A DNA stretch of 14,287 nt from an uncultured Chthoniobacterales bacterium (GTDB lineage: Bacteria > Verrucomicrobiota > Verrucomicrobiae > Chthoniobacterales > UBA10450), in assembly GCA_955652855.1 (NCBI GenBank), contig CATPCN010000743.1, positions 1-14,287 of the forward strand, given 5' to 3'. Shown here piece by piece: positions 7,111 through 14,287 of this stretch (the first letter of the stretch is position 1; each line of letters starts with the position of its first letter). The translations under genes were made by a program, and so were the position numbers. The notes below the pieces were generated by a model, which saw only the letters and a list, made by a program, of their open reading frames with translations, had not been told where the DNA came from and did not search any database.

Positions 7111-9939
7111 TTAGTGTGGCGGACGAAAACCGAACTCGGCGCGTAGCTTCTGCCACAGCCAATCAATAAACGGACCTTTCTGTGTCAATTCTCCATAGGC
7201 GGCAGCTAGTGCTTCCGCTTTCTCTACATTTTGGTTCAAACAGTAGAGGTAAATCAGCAGGTAGATATCTCTGGCCGCGGCGATATGTCGATCTTTCTCG
7301 ATTTCCAACAAACGTATCGCCGCGCCAAAATCCCGCCGGGCCAAAGCGCCTGCGACCAAGTCCGGCAATGTCTCGGACGGTGGCGGCTCTGATTTGGCTA
7401 CCACTTTCTCTGCGATCGAGAGACGGAACTCATCGCTGCCGAGGACTTCCAATACCGGGACACGCAGCCGCGAACCGCGCAGGTAAAGATCGAGCTCAGC
7501 CAACCAGTTACTTCCCATATTTCCAGAAAGGAAGCGCGTCTCGCGAAGTAAGAAAAGTGACTGAAGCGATGACTGCCTCGTGTCAGGCCAAATTGTTTGC
7601 GCCAATGTAGACGACCGAAAACGACGGAGCGCGGGCATTGCCTCCATGTAAGTCGATGCGAATTGATCCGCGGCGTGGAGATCTGGTAACGGATCGCTCA
7701 AGCGTTTCGGATACAAGTCGATCAATGGTTCTATTCCCTGCGTGATTCGATCGATTTCTTCGCCATCCATCAGAAACAGCGCCGCCATTTGCTCGGGCAC
7801 TTCGATGCCGACGCGTGCTAGGTCTGCGCGCGCAGTCGTCTCGTTCCATAAGCGTCGGACTTCCTCATCACTCAGTCTGCGCCCCGGGCCTTTCATGCCC
7901 ATCATGATCCATTCCTCATCAGAACTGGCCCAAAGCGATGCATTCGGGAAGGCATTGTGAAACGCACGCAGAATTGCTTTTGTTTCATCCACCTGAAGTT
8001 GGTAAATGGGGAGCCAAAAGGTAGCGATTCCGCCTTCTTTAAGCCGCGCGTATATCGACATAAAAAACTCCTGCGTGTAAAGATTGACCGCGCCTGCGAC
8101 CTTGGGTGGCGGCGGCTCTCCCGTGATGACGTCGTACTGACGCGGACTTGCCTGCAAAAAGAAGCGCCCATCCTGCACGAAGGTCTTAACTCTCGGATCA
8201 TGCAATGGATTGGGATGATCGAGATCGGAATAGTAGGCAGTAAGGTTAAATACCTCCTTCGAAATATCCACTATGTCGATGTGCTTGAGCTGCCGCTCGC
8301 AAACGAGTGCGTCTGCCGTCACACCTACGCCGTAGCAAATCAACAACGCATCTTCAGATTCGGGCCGGAGAGTCAGCGGGAGGTACGCGAACAACCGCAT
8401 GTAGCGCTGGTTGCGCGGATTCGTGGCCGACATCGAGAAGGCATTTGTCGTGAGCCGGTAGTAGTAGGGCTCGCCGAAAAGATCGCGCCGAAGAAGCTGC
8501 CAGGTGTCCGAGGAACCTTCGACCTTCTTGATCAAGTGTTGGTTTTCTGCTTCGAATAACCGGCGAGCATTAGCGAAATGCGCTTCGTCACGATGATAAG
8601 GGAAGAACACGATCAACAAAACGAACATCGTGCTAAGCGCAAGCATCGCCGCGCCAATCGGTCTCCTCGCAGACCAACTTTCCCGTCCGCTTATAACCGC
8701 CGCTAAGAAAGCATAACCGGCCGCGCACAAGATCAGAGTTCGCTCGAAACCAATGCTCGGAAGTAATACGAAACTTGCAAGTAAAGGACCTACTGCCGCC
8801 CCGCTCGTATTGAACAAGGTGGCGATTCCGACACTGTTTACCCGGTTTTCCACACTGTTCTGAACGAGCGCTACGATCGACGGAAACAAAATCCCCGAAA
8901 GAAATGCAACGGGAAATATTAAAGCTAGAGAGAGCAATCCAATTTGGTGCCACGACCCCAGGTAGTAGTTGCGAATACCTTCCGAGAGCACCGGCACCGG
9001 GAAGAACAAGTAAGAAAGAAGCGCAGAAATCGCAGCTGCTATCAGGACAATTGGAAGCCATTGGTTTAATCGCGCCACTCGGCACAGAATCGTGCCCGAC
9101 ACGACTCCGCCCAATCCAATCCCCGCCAACACCACCGCCAACATCATGGCGAAAGCAGTCGAAGATGAAGCGACATACAAGCGCAGAAATCGGAACCAGA
9201 CCACTTCCAGGCAGAGAAGGAGAGTCCCTGTCCCGAGACTAACGAAAAGCAGACGCCAGGGTGGCCGGTAGCTTATGTCCAACCGCAATCGAGGTGCTCG
9301 CACTGGACTGATTGCCGGCGTAGGGCTACTAGCTCTTGCTAGTAATAAAGCAATAGCAGCGGCAACGCAGTTGACTAAGCCCGCGGCTAAGCTTGTGCCC
9401 AAAAGTCCAAAAGCCTTCACCAGGAACATTTCTCCCAAGAGCGCGCCGGTCACCGCGCCCAATGTGTTCCAGCCATAGAGAAGGCCGATGGCGCGCCCGA
9501 AATCGTGCCGGGTCAGAACAGGATCTTCCAGCACGACGGGCAACGTTAATCCCATTGCGGTTGTCGGGACCAACAAGATCGAGAACGAGAGCAGAAGACG
9601 CAAGCCGATGAGCGCTGCTTGATGGTTCCAAAGCGCTTGAAAGATCGGGCGCATCCACTCTCCAATTAACGGCAGACCAAAAACAATCGTGCAGCCGAAC
9701 AATGCAACAGCCATTTCGAGCGCGGCGTAGAAATGCAGAGGCCGCACCCGTTGCAGCTTCGCAGATGCCGCGATCGCCGTCCCAAACGCCAGACCCGCCA
9801 TAAAGCTTGAAAGAATCAAAGCCGCGGACCAGACGGAATTTCCAAATGCTAGACCGCTCAGCCGGAGCCAGAGCGTTTCGAAAATAAGCGCGCTGCTTCC
9901 TGACAGGAAGAGGACAAATGAGAGAATGGCTAAGCGCAC
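7111..9939 (-). CDS. Multispanning membrane protein fused to spermidine-synthase-like domain
   Basis: A 942-residue fusion. Residues 1 to about 440 are strongly hydrophobic, with roughly a dozen membrane helices beginning AILSFVLFLSGSSALIFE, as in the fused MFS/spermidine-synthase family. A Rossmann SAM-type domain follows: glycine loop LLICYGVGVTADAL near residue 533, then acidic IDIVDIS, and VITGEPPPPKVAGAVNLYT near 604. In true spermidine synthases the catalytic region carries an Asp pair near here; this protein has Gly-Glu followed by prolines, so polyamine synthesis is doubtful. The last 240 residues are helical, and the end (AARDIYLLIYLYCLNQNVEKAEALAAAYGEL) resembles a tetratricopeptide-type helix pair. 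It starts with GTG at 9939, 9 bp after the methyltransferase stop, and is followed 5 bp later by the sulfatase, forming a three-gene operon. A membrane-anchored methyl- or aminopropyl-transferase role, or transport, is possible; none is shown. Confidence 0.85.
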   Translation of the reverse strand: MRLAILSFVLFLSGSSALIFETLWLRLSGLAFGNSVWSAALILSSFMAGLAFGTAIAASAKLQRVRPLHFYAALEMAVALFGCTIVFGLPLIGEWMRPIFQALWNHQAALIGLRLLLSFSILLVPTTAMGLTLPVVLEDPVLTRHDFGRAIGLLYGWNTLGAVTGALLGEMFLVKAFGLLGTSLAAGLVNCVAAAIALLLARASSPTPAISPVRAPRLRLDISYRPPWRLLFVSLGTGTLLLCLEVVWFRFLRLYVASSSTAFAMMLAVVLAGIGLGGVVSGTILCRVARLNQWLPIVLIAAAISALLSYLFFPVPVLSEGIRNYYLGSWHQIGLLSLALIFPVAFLSGILFPSIVALVQNSVENRVNSVGIATLFNTSGAAVGPLLASFVLLPSIGFERTLILCAAGYAFLAAVISGRESWSARRPIGAAMLALSTMFVLLIVFFPYHRDEAHFANARRLFEAENQHLIKKVEGSSDTWQLLRRDLFGEPYYYRLTTNAFSMSATNPRNQRYMRLFAYLPLTLRPESEDALLICYGVGVTADALVCERQLKHIDIVDISKEVFNLTAYYSDLDHPNPLHDPRVKTFVQDGRFFLQASPRQYDVITGEPPPPKVAGAVNLYTQEFFMSIYARLKEGGIATFWLPIYQLQVDETKAILRAFHNAFPNASLWASSDEEWIMMGMKGPGRRLSDEEVRRLWNETTARADLARVGIEVPEQMAALFLMDGEEIDRITQGIEPLIDLYPKRLSDPLPDLHAADQFASTYMEAMPALRRFRSSTLAQTIWPDTRQSSLQSLFLLRETRFLSGNMGSNWLAELDLYLRGSRLRVPVLEVLGSDEFRLSIAEKVVAKSEPPPSETLPDLVAGALARRDFGAAIRLLEIEKDRHIAAARDIYLLIYLYCLNQNVEKAEALAAAYGELTQKGPFIDWLWQKLRAEFGFRPPH

Positions 9940-9948
9940 CTTGTCGAT

Positions 9949-10749
9949 CTAAGTGTAGGACTTGTCCATCGCCGGCGAGATGCGCGACCGTTGCCGAATC
10001 AGCGCGGCCTCCCGCATGAAATTCGGGTTCCGCAAAACTTGCGTGGCGACTTGCTCTCCGCCGCTTCGCGTGAACAAAGAAAAACAATCGATCAATCGGC
10101 GGCCGCGCCAGTTAATCAGCTCCTGCCGCAGGCAATGCATGCCATGTCTCGCGCACAACTCACGGAAGAGCTCGGCAGCCATTGTCGGCGTGCGATGATG
10201 CTCCCAGTCGAGAAGCTTCGTTTGAATCAGTAGCTTTCTTACTGACTGCGGAAGGCGTTCGCGCGCGGAGTGCGCATACGCGCCGAGATTCGAATGATGA
10301 ATGAATCCTTTGCCGCCGACTTTCAGCTTTCTTCCCAACTCGCTCAGGTACGCTTCCACGCCCTTCCGCCCGATGTGCACGAAAGCATCGAAGCTAAACA
10401 CGAAATCGACTGACTCGTCGGGTAACATCGACAATGAGCGACCGTCGTTGACATAATAGCTTATGCGCTGATCAGAACCGAACCGCTGGCGGCATGCTTC
10501 GATGCATTTCTCAGCGAAATCGACGACGAACAGCTGTTCGCAATAATCTCTGAGATAATTCGTCCAGCGACCAAAGCCCGGCGCGATTTCGAGGATCGTA
10601 TTCGCGGGGAGGCAATCTTGAATGCGCGGCAGGATCGCGCCGAACCATTGCGCGGCCGAACTCCCCCACGGCTTCGACCATTCTTCTCCCGCATCTTTCC
10701 AAGCGTAACTTTGCCCGGGAGAATTGTAGCGTTGAACAGGCCTGACCAT
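9949..10749 (-). CDS. Class I SAM-dependent methyltransferase
   Basis: A 266-residue Rossmann-fold methyltransferase that uses S-adenosylmethionine. Motif I is ILEIAPGFGRW at residues 52-62 and is followed by the acidic ribose-binding residue Asp77 in LFVVDFAEKC. Motif II/III is DESVDFVFSFDAFVHI, and motif IV-like LGRKLKVGGKGFIHHSNLG follows, as in methyltransferase type 11/25 proteins. The C-terminus beyond residue 190 (ELFRELCARHGMHCLRQELINWRGRRLIDCFSLF) resembles sugar- or lipid-acting members, but the substrate cannot be read. It is the first gene of the minus-strand operon, followed 9 bp later by the transporter/spermidine-synthase fusion. The ATG at 10749 is well placed before the domain. 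Confidence 0.85.
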   Translation of the reverse strand: MVRPVQRYNSPGQSYAWKDAGEEWSKPWGSSAAQWFGAILPRIQDCLPANTILEIAPGFGRWTNYLRDYCEQLFVVDFAEKCIEACRQRFGSDQRISYYVNDGRSLSMLPDESVDFVFSFDAFVHIGRKGVEAYLSELGRKLKVGGKGFIHHSNLGAYAHSARERLPQSVRKLLIQTKLLDWEHHRTPTMAAELFRELCARHGMHCLRQELINWRGRRLIDCFSLFTRSGGEQVATQVLRNPNFMREAALIRQRSRISPAMDKSYT

Positions 10750-10823
10750 TGACGTTTGTGGCGCAACCCTGAATCACGCGAAGCGCATCGGCAAACTTTT
10801 CCTTGCGCTACACAATTCAAATG

Positions 10824-10896
10824 TGGCTGGGGGCGGAATTGAACCGCCGACACGTGGATTTTCAGTCCACTGCTCTACCAACTGAGCTACCCAGCC
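10824..10896 (-). tRNA. tRNA-Phe (anticodon GAA)
   Basis: The minus strand folds into a full 73-nt tRNA. The acceptor stem is GGCTGGG with CCCAGCC plus discriminator A73, the D stem GCTC/GAGC, the anticodon stem GTGGA/TCCAC with loop CTGAAAA giving anticodon GAA, and the T stem GGCGG/CCGCC with loop TTCAATT. All stems are perfect. The genomic 3' end continues as CAT, so CCA is not encoded and must be added by nucleotidyltransferase. It lies 74 bp upstream of the methyltransferase operon on the same strand. Confidence 0.97.
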
Positions 10897-10917
10897 GCTT
10901 TGTATGTCGATCTTGTG

Positions 10918-10935
10918 CCCGCGTCGCGACGCGGG
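10918..10935. repeat. 18-bp perfect palindrome upstream of tRNA-Phe
   Basis: CCCGCGTCGCGACGCGGG reads identically on both strands. It lies 21 bp upstream of the 5' end of the tRNA-Phe gene. It has no T-tract, so it is more likely a palindromic repeat or protein site than a terminator. The flank facing the tRNA carries CAAGATCGACA (minus strand), which also occurs in the hairpin after guaA. Confidence 0.8.
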
Positions 10936-11034
10936 TGCTCACTATGCAAAATTCTGCTTGCAGGGCAAGCAGCACTTGTTTCTCTGCTGCGAATTCAACC
11001 CAAGTGACGAGAGTCCTTGGCCGCGTTGCGGTTC

Positions 11035-11373
11035 TTATCTTTGTTTTGAGCTGCGCAACGCGTCCGTTTCGATCTCTGGCAAGGTCGGATTCTTCGCATT
11101 CACGAAGGCTTGAATGCGGCGCACGTCCGCTTTGGTAGCGCGCTTCCGCGGCTGTGTGGCGAGAGTTTTTGGCGCGCTTCCTCGGAAAATATCGCTTAGC
11201 GCGCCCATGACTCCGGGCGTCGGCCAGTGCGGACCAAATTTGTAGACCGCGTAATACATAACCTTTGCCTTGGTATCGCGAACACCGCTACACCGCATCG
11301 CGTCGACGCCCATCGGCATCAAGTCGCAAATCCACCGGGTCAGTGCAACTTTCAAAATTTCCGTGTGTCCCAT
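11035..11373 (-). pseudogene. Hypothetical C-terminal frame of a possibly frameshifted small gene
   Basis: A 112-residue open frame with no family that I recognise. Its content (VRDTKAKVMYYAVYKFGPHW near the middle, then a basic region and a stretch AFVNAKNPTLPEIETDAL) has a protein-like composition. It has no good start of its own: the ATG at 11373 is preceded by a stop seven codons up. A second frame that overlaps it (11288-11431) begins with a clear lipoprotein signal but ends early. The two together look like one lipoprotein gene split by a frameshift, through decay or a sequence error. If so, the intact gene would run from 11431 to 11035. Coding status is uncertain. Confidence 0.4.
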
Positions 11374-11431
11374 TCGTCGGTGTCGCGCATCCAGTTAATA
11401 GCAGCAAAGCAAACATCGGGAGAAGTTTCAT
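11288..11431 (-). CDS. Short lipoprotein-signal ORF, likely 5' part of the split gene
   Basis: A 47-residue frame starting at ATG 11431. It begins MKLLPMFALLLLTGCATPTN: a basic start, a hydrophobic core and the lipobox LLTGC with Cys15, the signature of signal peptidase II processing and lipid anchoring. After the signal only about 30 residues follow before the stop, which is short for a functional lipoprotein. It overlaps the frame 11035-11373 in a different register. It is either a small lipoprotein or the front of a frameshifted gene. Confidence 0.4.
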   Translation of the reverse strand: MKLLPMFALLLLTGCATPTNGTHGNFESCTDPVDLRLDADGRRRDAV

Positions 11432-11514
11432 GTTGGCCGTTATAATCACAATGCCGCCGCAACACCAATCAAAAAGACGAAACAAAACTTCATGCGCGCG
11501 TCACCATCGCGCCG

Positions 11515-12084
11515 CTACAGAAATTTGCGGCGCGATTGCACGGCACGCGTGAGGAGATGCATGTAATGCGCGCGCGGGATTTCGACCGCGCCGAATTGTT
11601 GCAGATGCGACGTGAGCCATTGCGTGTCGAGCAGAGAAAATTTTCGCGCGCACAATCGTTCCACCAATCCAACGAGCGCAATCTTCGATGCATCTCTCAC
11701 TCGATGAAACATGGATTCGCCAAAAAACGCCCCGCCCACCACCACACCGTAAAGGCCGCCGGCGAGTTTTCCTTCGCTCCATGCTTCAACCGAATGCGCG
11801 TGACCGAGCTCATGCAATCGCGTGTAGCTCTCGATGATCTCGGCGTTGATCCAGGTGTCGTCCCGCTCAGCGCAGGCGCGAATGACTTCGCCAAATTTTA
11901 TGTCGATCTTGATCTCGAAAACTTTTTTGCGCTGCAACTGGCCGAGCGCATGCGGCACATGAAATTCGTCGAGCGCAATGATGGCGCGCGGATCGGGCGA
12001 GAACCATTCGATCTCGCCATTATCCATCGCCATCGGGAAAACGCCGAGCCGATAACCTTGCAGCAAAAGTTCCGGCTCAATCAT
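11515..12084 (-). CDS. aat: Leucyl/phenylalanyl-tRNA--protein transferase
   Basis: A 189-residue Aat, the cytoplasmic N-end-rule enzyme that transfers Leu or Phe from aminoacyl-tRNA to N-terminal Arg or Lys of proteins, marking them for ClpS/ClpAP degradation. Family blocks are clear: YRLGVFPM near residue 11, WFSPDPRAII at 27-36, HELGHAHSVEAW near 90-101, LAGGLYGVVVGGAFFGESMF near 106-125, DASKIALVGL, and LLDTQWLTSHLQQFGAVEIPR. It is shorter than the E. coli enzyme of about 234 residues because the N-terminal segment before YRLGVFP is nearly absent. An in-frame stop three codons before the ATG rules out a longer start. It is divergent from the lipoprotein/guaA pair. A tRNA-Phe gene, the source of one of its substrates, lies about 620 bp away, probably by chance. 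Confidence 0.93.
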   Translation of the reverse strand: MIEPELLLQGYRLGVFPMAMDNGEIEWFSPDPRAIIALDEFHVPHALGQLQRKKVFEIKIDIKFGEVIRACAERDDTWINAEIIESYTRLHELGHAHSVEAWSEGKLAGGLYGVVVGGAFFGESMFHRVRDASKIALVGLVERLCARKFSLLDTQWLTSHLQQFGAVEIPRAHYMHLLTRAVQSRRKFL

Positions 12085-12097
12085 ACGATGTCACTTC

Positions 12098-12125
12098 TTG
12101 CAATCGCCACGTTGCTTTTTATTAT
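12098..12125 (+). promoter_or_regulatory. Possible sigma-70 promoter for the lipoprotein-guaA unit
   Basis: TTGCAA (12098-12103) and TATTAT (12120-12125) are separated by 16 bp and resemble -35 and -10 boxes. If used, transcription would begin at about 12132, exactly at the second ATG of the lipoprotein gene, giving a leaderless or nearly leaderless message. This is a visual prediction only. Confidence 0.35.
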
Positions 12126-12341
12126 ATGCAGATGAAGCGCCTGTTTGCGCTCTCCCTTTCAATCTCGATCCTGGCCCTGGTGAGTTGCGCGGATGATCGC
12201 GAAAAAATCTCGGGTCAGGAAGTGGGCGAACATCTCCAGCGCGGAGTGTCCGGTCAGGGTCGACTCGGCGGCATCGATCGGAGCGACGATCCTTACGTGA
12301 AAACGGGCGTCTCGCAGCCTCCACCCGAGCCAACGCCGTGA
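12126..12341 (+). CDS. Small predicted lipoprotein upstream of guaA
   Basis: A 71-residue protein with a lipoprotein signal peptide. A basic start (MKRLF) and hydrophobic core end in lipobox LVSC, so the mature protein would start at the Cys and carry a lipid anchor. The mature part of about 50 residues is polar, with a Gly-rich centre ([20 protein letters not shown]) and a Pro-rich tail (QPPPEPTP). No family is recognised. Two starts are possible: ATG 12126 and ATG 12132. The second gives the more typical MKRLF start and coincides with the predicted transcription start. Its stop overlaps the guaA start in GTGA (12338-12341), so it probably leads a two-gene message. Confidence 0.65.
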   Translation: MQMKRLFALSLSISILALVSCADDREKISGQEVGEHLQRGVSGQGRLGGIDRSDDPYVKTGVSQPPPEPTP

Positions 12342-13933
12342 AGACAGCCGCGCCTTCCGCGCATTCGAGGATCCTGATCCTTGATTTCGGATCGCAGTAC
12401 ACCCAGGTCATCGCGCGGCGCATTCGCGAGTGCCAGGTTTATTGCGAAATTATTCGCTTCGATATTTCCGCCGAAGAAATCGCCAAGCTCAAGCCGAACG
12501 GAATCATTCTTTCCGGCGGACCGGCCAGTGTTTACGACAAAGGCGCGCCACAGATTGATCCGAAGATTTTTTCGCTCGGGATTCCTGTTCTCGGAATTTG
12601 TTACGGGCTGATGCAGATGGCGCATCATCTCGGCGGGCAAGTCGAATTCAGCGGTCGGCGCGAGTTCGGCGCGGGCATGCTGCAAATCACAAATGGTTCG
12701 AGCTTATTCGACGGTTTGGGAAATCAGCTCGACGTCTGGAACAGTCACGGAGACGAAGTGACGGCGCTCCCGCAAGGTTTTCGCGCCGCCGCGCGCACGG
12801 AAAGTTCAAATTTCGCGGCGGTGGAAGATCCGGCGCGCAAACTTTACGGACTACAATTTCATCCCGAAGTTGCGCACACGCCGCGCGGCAAAGAGATTCT
12901 GCAAAACTTCGTCTATCACATCTGCCATTGCACGATGGATTGGACGATGGGCTCGTTCATCGAGGAAGCTTGCACGCGCATTCGCGAGCAAGTCGGCGAT
13001 GAAAAAGTCGTGCTCGGTCTAAGCGGCGGCGTGGATTCGTCGGTCACGGCGGCGCTTCTGCACAAAGCGATCGGCGATCAGCTCACCTGCATTTTTGTAA
13101 ATAACGGCCTGCTCCGTTCGCGCGAAGAAGAAATGGTGCAGCGCGTTTTCGGCGAAAATTTTCATGTGCGCTTGAAATATGTCGATGCAAGCGACCGGTT
13201 TCTCCGCGCGCTTAAAGGCGTGACCGATCCCGAGCAAAAACGAAAAATCATCGGGAACGAATTCATCCAGGTCTTTCAGCACGCGACCGAGGAATTGCTC
13301 GCGGAGGACAAGAAAAATGGCGCGCGCAAACACGGCGGCTATCGCTTTCTCGCGCAGGGAACGCTTTACCCCGACGTGATCGAAAGCGTCGCGATCGGCG
13401 GCAATCCGGCGCACGTCATCAAGAGCCATCACAACGTTGGCGGACTTCCGGAGAAAATGCATTTCGAGCTCGTCGAACCGGTGCGGCAATTATTTAAAGA
13501 CGAAGTGCGCCAAGCCGGCTTGCAACTCGGTTTGCCGAAGGAAGTCGTTTATCGTCAGCCGTTCCCCGGCCCCGGCCTCGCCGTGCGCGTGCTCGGCGAA
13601 GTCACGCCAGAGCGATTGTCGATCTTGCGCGAAGCGGACACGATCGTCGTCAGCGAAATGAAAGCGAGCGATTGGTATTATCGCGTCTGGCAATCGTTTG
13701 CGGTCTTGTTGCCGGTGCGATCAGTCGGCGTGATGGGCGACCAGCGCACTTACGAAAACACAGTCGTGCTTCGCATCGTGGAAAGTCAGGACGGCATGAC
13801 GGCCGATTGGGTGCGTCTTCCCTACGAATTGCTCGCGCGCATTTCCAGTCGCATCAGCAACGAAGTCAAAGGAATTAATCGCGTCTGCTACGACATCTCG
13901 AGCAAACCGCCCAGCACGATCGAGTGGGAATAA
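12338..13933 (+). CDS. guaA: GMP synthase (glutamine-hydrolysing)
   Basis: A 531-residue GuaA, which converts XMP, glutamine and ATP to GMP in cytoplasmic purine synthesis. The N-terminal class I glutamine amidotransferase domain starts at [18 protein letters not shown] (12-29). Its triad is Cys88 in GICYG and His175/Glu177 in LQFHPEV. The ATP-pyrophosphatase loop is GLSGGVDSS at 227-235. The dimerisation domain includes [14 protein letters not shown] and ends with [16 protein letters not shown], the canonical C-terminus. Length matches the usual 510-530 residues. The GTG start is the only sensible one, since the domain begins 11 residues later; it overlaps the preceding lipoprotein stop by 4 bp. 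A 13-bp hairpin follows the stop. It is intact with no missing key residue. Confidence 0.98.
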   Translation: MKTAAPSAHSRILILDFGSQYTQVIARRIRECQVYCEIIRFDISAEEIAKLKPNGIILSGGPASVYDKGAPQIDPKIFSLGIPVLGICYGLMQMAHHLGGQVEFSGRREFGAGMLQITNGSSLFDGLGNQLDVWNSHGDEVTALPQGFRAAARTESSNFAAVEDPARKLYGLQFHPEVAHTPRGKEILQNFVYHICHCTMDWTMGSFIEEACTRIREQVGDEKVVLGLSGGVDSSVTAALLHKAIGDQLTCIFVNNGLLRSREEEMVQRVFGENFHVRLKYVDASDRFLRALKGVTDPEQKRKIIGNEFIQVFQHATEELLAEDKKNGARKHGGYRFLAQGTLYPDVIESVAIGGNPAHVIKSHHNVGGLPEKMHFELVEPVRQLFKDEVRQAGLQLGLPKEVVYRQPFPGPGLAVRVLGEVTPERLSILREADTIVVSEMKASDWYYRVWQSFAVLLPVRSVGVMGDQRTYENTVVLRIVESQDGMTADWVRLPYELLARISSRISNEVKGINRVCYDISSKPPSTIEWE

Positions 13934-13935
13934 TT

Positions 13936-13967
13936 TCAAGATCGACAATTTTCGTTGTCGATCTTGA
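13936..13967 (+). terminator. Hairpin after guaA, possible terminator
   Basis: TCAAGATCGACAA and TTGTCGATCTTGA form a perfect 13-bp stem with a 6-base loop TTTTCG, starting 3 bp after the guaA stop. There is no T-tract after the stem, so it is not a textbook intrinsic terminator. It could also be an mRNA 3'-end stabiliser or a palindromic repeat. Confidence 0.6.
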
Positions 13968-13994
13968 CGCGGCGTGGCGAAATACCGCCCAGTC

Positions 13995-14287
13995 ATGAAC
14001 GCCGAGCAGCATCGCCTCGAGGAAAATAATTCTCACGAAGAACGCTGGCATCTTTGGGGACCTTATCTTGCGGAGCGCGCCTGGGGCACGGTGCGCGAAG
14101 ATTACAGCGCTAATGGCGACGCCTGGGATTACTTTCCGCACGAGCATGCCCGCTCCCGCGCCTATCGCTGGAACGAAGATGGCATCGGCGGTATTTCCGA
14201 TTTCAAGGGAAGGCTCTGTTTCGCCTTCGCTTTTTGGAACGAGCGCGATCCGTTTTTGAAAGAACGGATTTTCGGCGTGAGCGGGCC
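13995..14287 (+). CDS. Glucosidase-like glycoside hydrolase (GH63-type), 3'-truncated
   Basis: The first 97 residues of a gene that runs off the window. The start [12 protein letters not shown], then [20 protein letters not shown] and [20 protein letters not shown] followed by [19 protein letters not shown], matches the conserved N-terminus of bacterial proteins annotated as glucosidases with an (alpha/alpha)6 GH63-like catalytic region. The catalytic acids would be further downstream, outside the window. No signal peptide is seen, so the protein is expected in the cytoplasm. It starts 61 bp after guaA, behind the hairpin, and has no clear ribosome binding site. Family assignment is from recall of the N-terminal pattern. 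Confidence 0.8.
   Translation, partial: MNAEQHRLEENNSHEERWHLWGPYLAERAWGTVREDYSANGDAWDYFPHEHARSRAYRWNEDGIGGISDFKGRLCFAFAFWNERDPFLKERIFGVSG

Noticed and set aside
7957..8559. Plus-strand open frame of 200 codons
   Set aside because: It lies antisense within the SAM-type domain of the fusion gene, has no recognisable motif or start signal, and is explained by the real gene.
9329..10087. Minus-strand open frame of 252 codons across the methyltransferase/fusion junction
   Set aside because: It sits in another frame over two well-supported genes, and its Arg/Ser/Ala-rich composition is typical of an out-of-frame translation.
10824..10896. tRNA-Phe as an integration site for an island
   Set aside because: tRNA genes are common attachment sites, but I found no integrase and no duplicated tRNA 3' end within the window.
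11536..12135. Plus-strand open frame of 199 codons
   Set aside because: It is antisense to aat, which is strongly supported by family motifs; no domain is seen in this frame.
13019..13489. Minus-strand open frame of 156 codons
   Set aside because: It is antisense to the guaA core and has no independent evidence.
1..14287. CRISPR array, insertion sequence or defence system
   Set aside because: No regularly spaced direct repeats, transposase, nuclease or toxin motifs were found in any frame.

Overview
The window looks like part of a bacterial chromosome, most likely from the Verrucomicrobia (soil or freshwater type). That placement is an inference. It rests on moderate-to-high GC with many gcgc-rich stretches, few strong Shine-Dalgarno sites, and the mix of PilT-like ATPase, type I sulfatase, a membrane transporter/spermidine-synthase fusion, and a GuaA next to a glucosidase of the GH63-like type. 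No marker in the window fixes the lineage.

Layout. (1) 1-1173, plus strand: the 3' end of a PilT-type pilus retraction ATPase, followed 9 bp later by a degenerate receiver-like protein. (2) 1174-1358: a non-coding gap, then a GNAT acetyltransferase (1359-1886). (3) 1954-5638: a glycan-type block. It holds an unrecognised GT-A-like protein (plus), a family 2 glycosyltransferase and a sulfotransferase (minus, one operon), then two overlapping sulfotransferase paralogues (plus). (4) 5648-10749, minus strand: a tight operon read from right to left, containing a SAM methyltransferase, a 942-residue multispanning transporter/spermidine-synthase-like fusion and a cytoplasmic-looking type I sulfatase, with gaps of 9 and 5 bp. 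(5) 10824-10896: tRNA-Phe(GAA) on the minus strand, with an 18-bp perfect palindrome just upstream of it. (6) 11035-11431: an apparently split small lipoprotein or hypothetical gene. (7) 11515-12084: aat, minus strand. (8) 12126-13933, plus: a small lipoprotein overlapping the start of guaA by 4 bp. A strong hairpin follows guaA, then the 5' end of a glucosidase gene runs off the window.

How the genes may work together. The centre (1954 to about 10750) has three PAPS-dependent sulfotransferase-like proteins, a glycosyltransferase, a glycosyltransferase-like protein, a methyltransferase and a sulfatase. This suggests building and tailoring of a sulfated and possibly methylated surface or secreted glycan or small molecule. 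The 1954-4370 portion looks visibly AT-richer than the guaA region by eye, which fits a variable or acquired glycan locus between stable housekeeping genes. The flanks (aat, guaA, tRNA-Phe, pilT) are ordinary. I found no CRISPR array, transposase, integrase or toxin-defence module. The most unusual content is the sulfotransferase cluster, the fusion protein, the pseudo-receiver beside the pilus ATPase, and the palindromes around tRNA-Phe and guaA.
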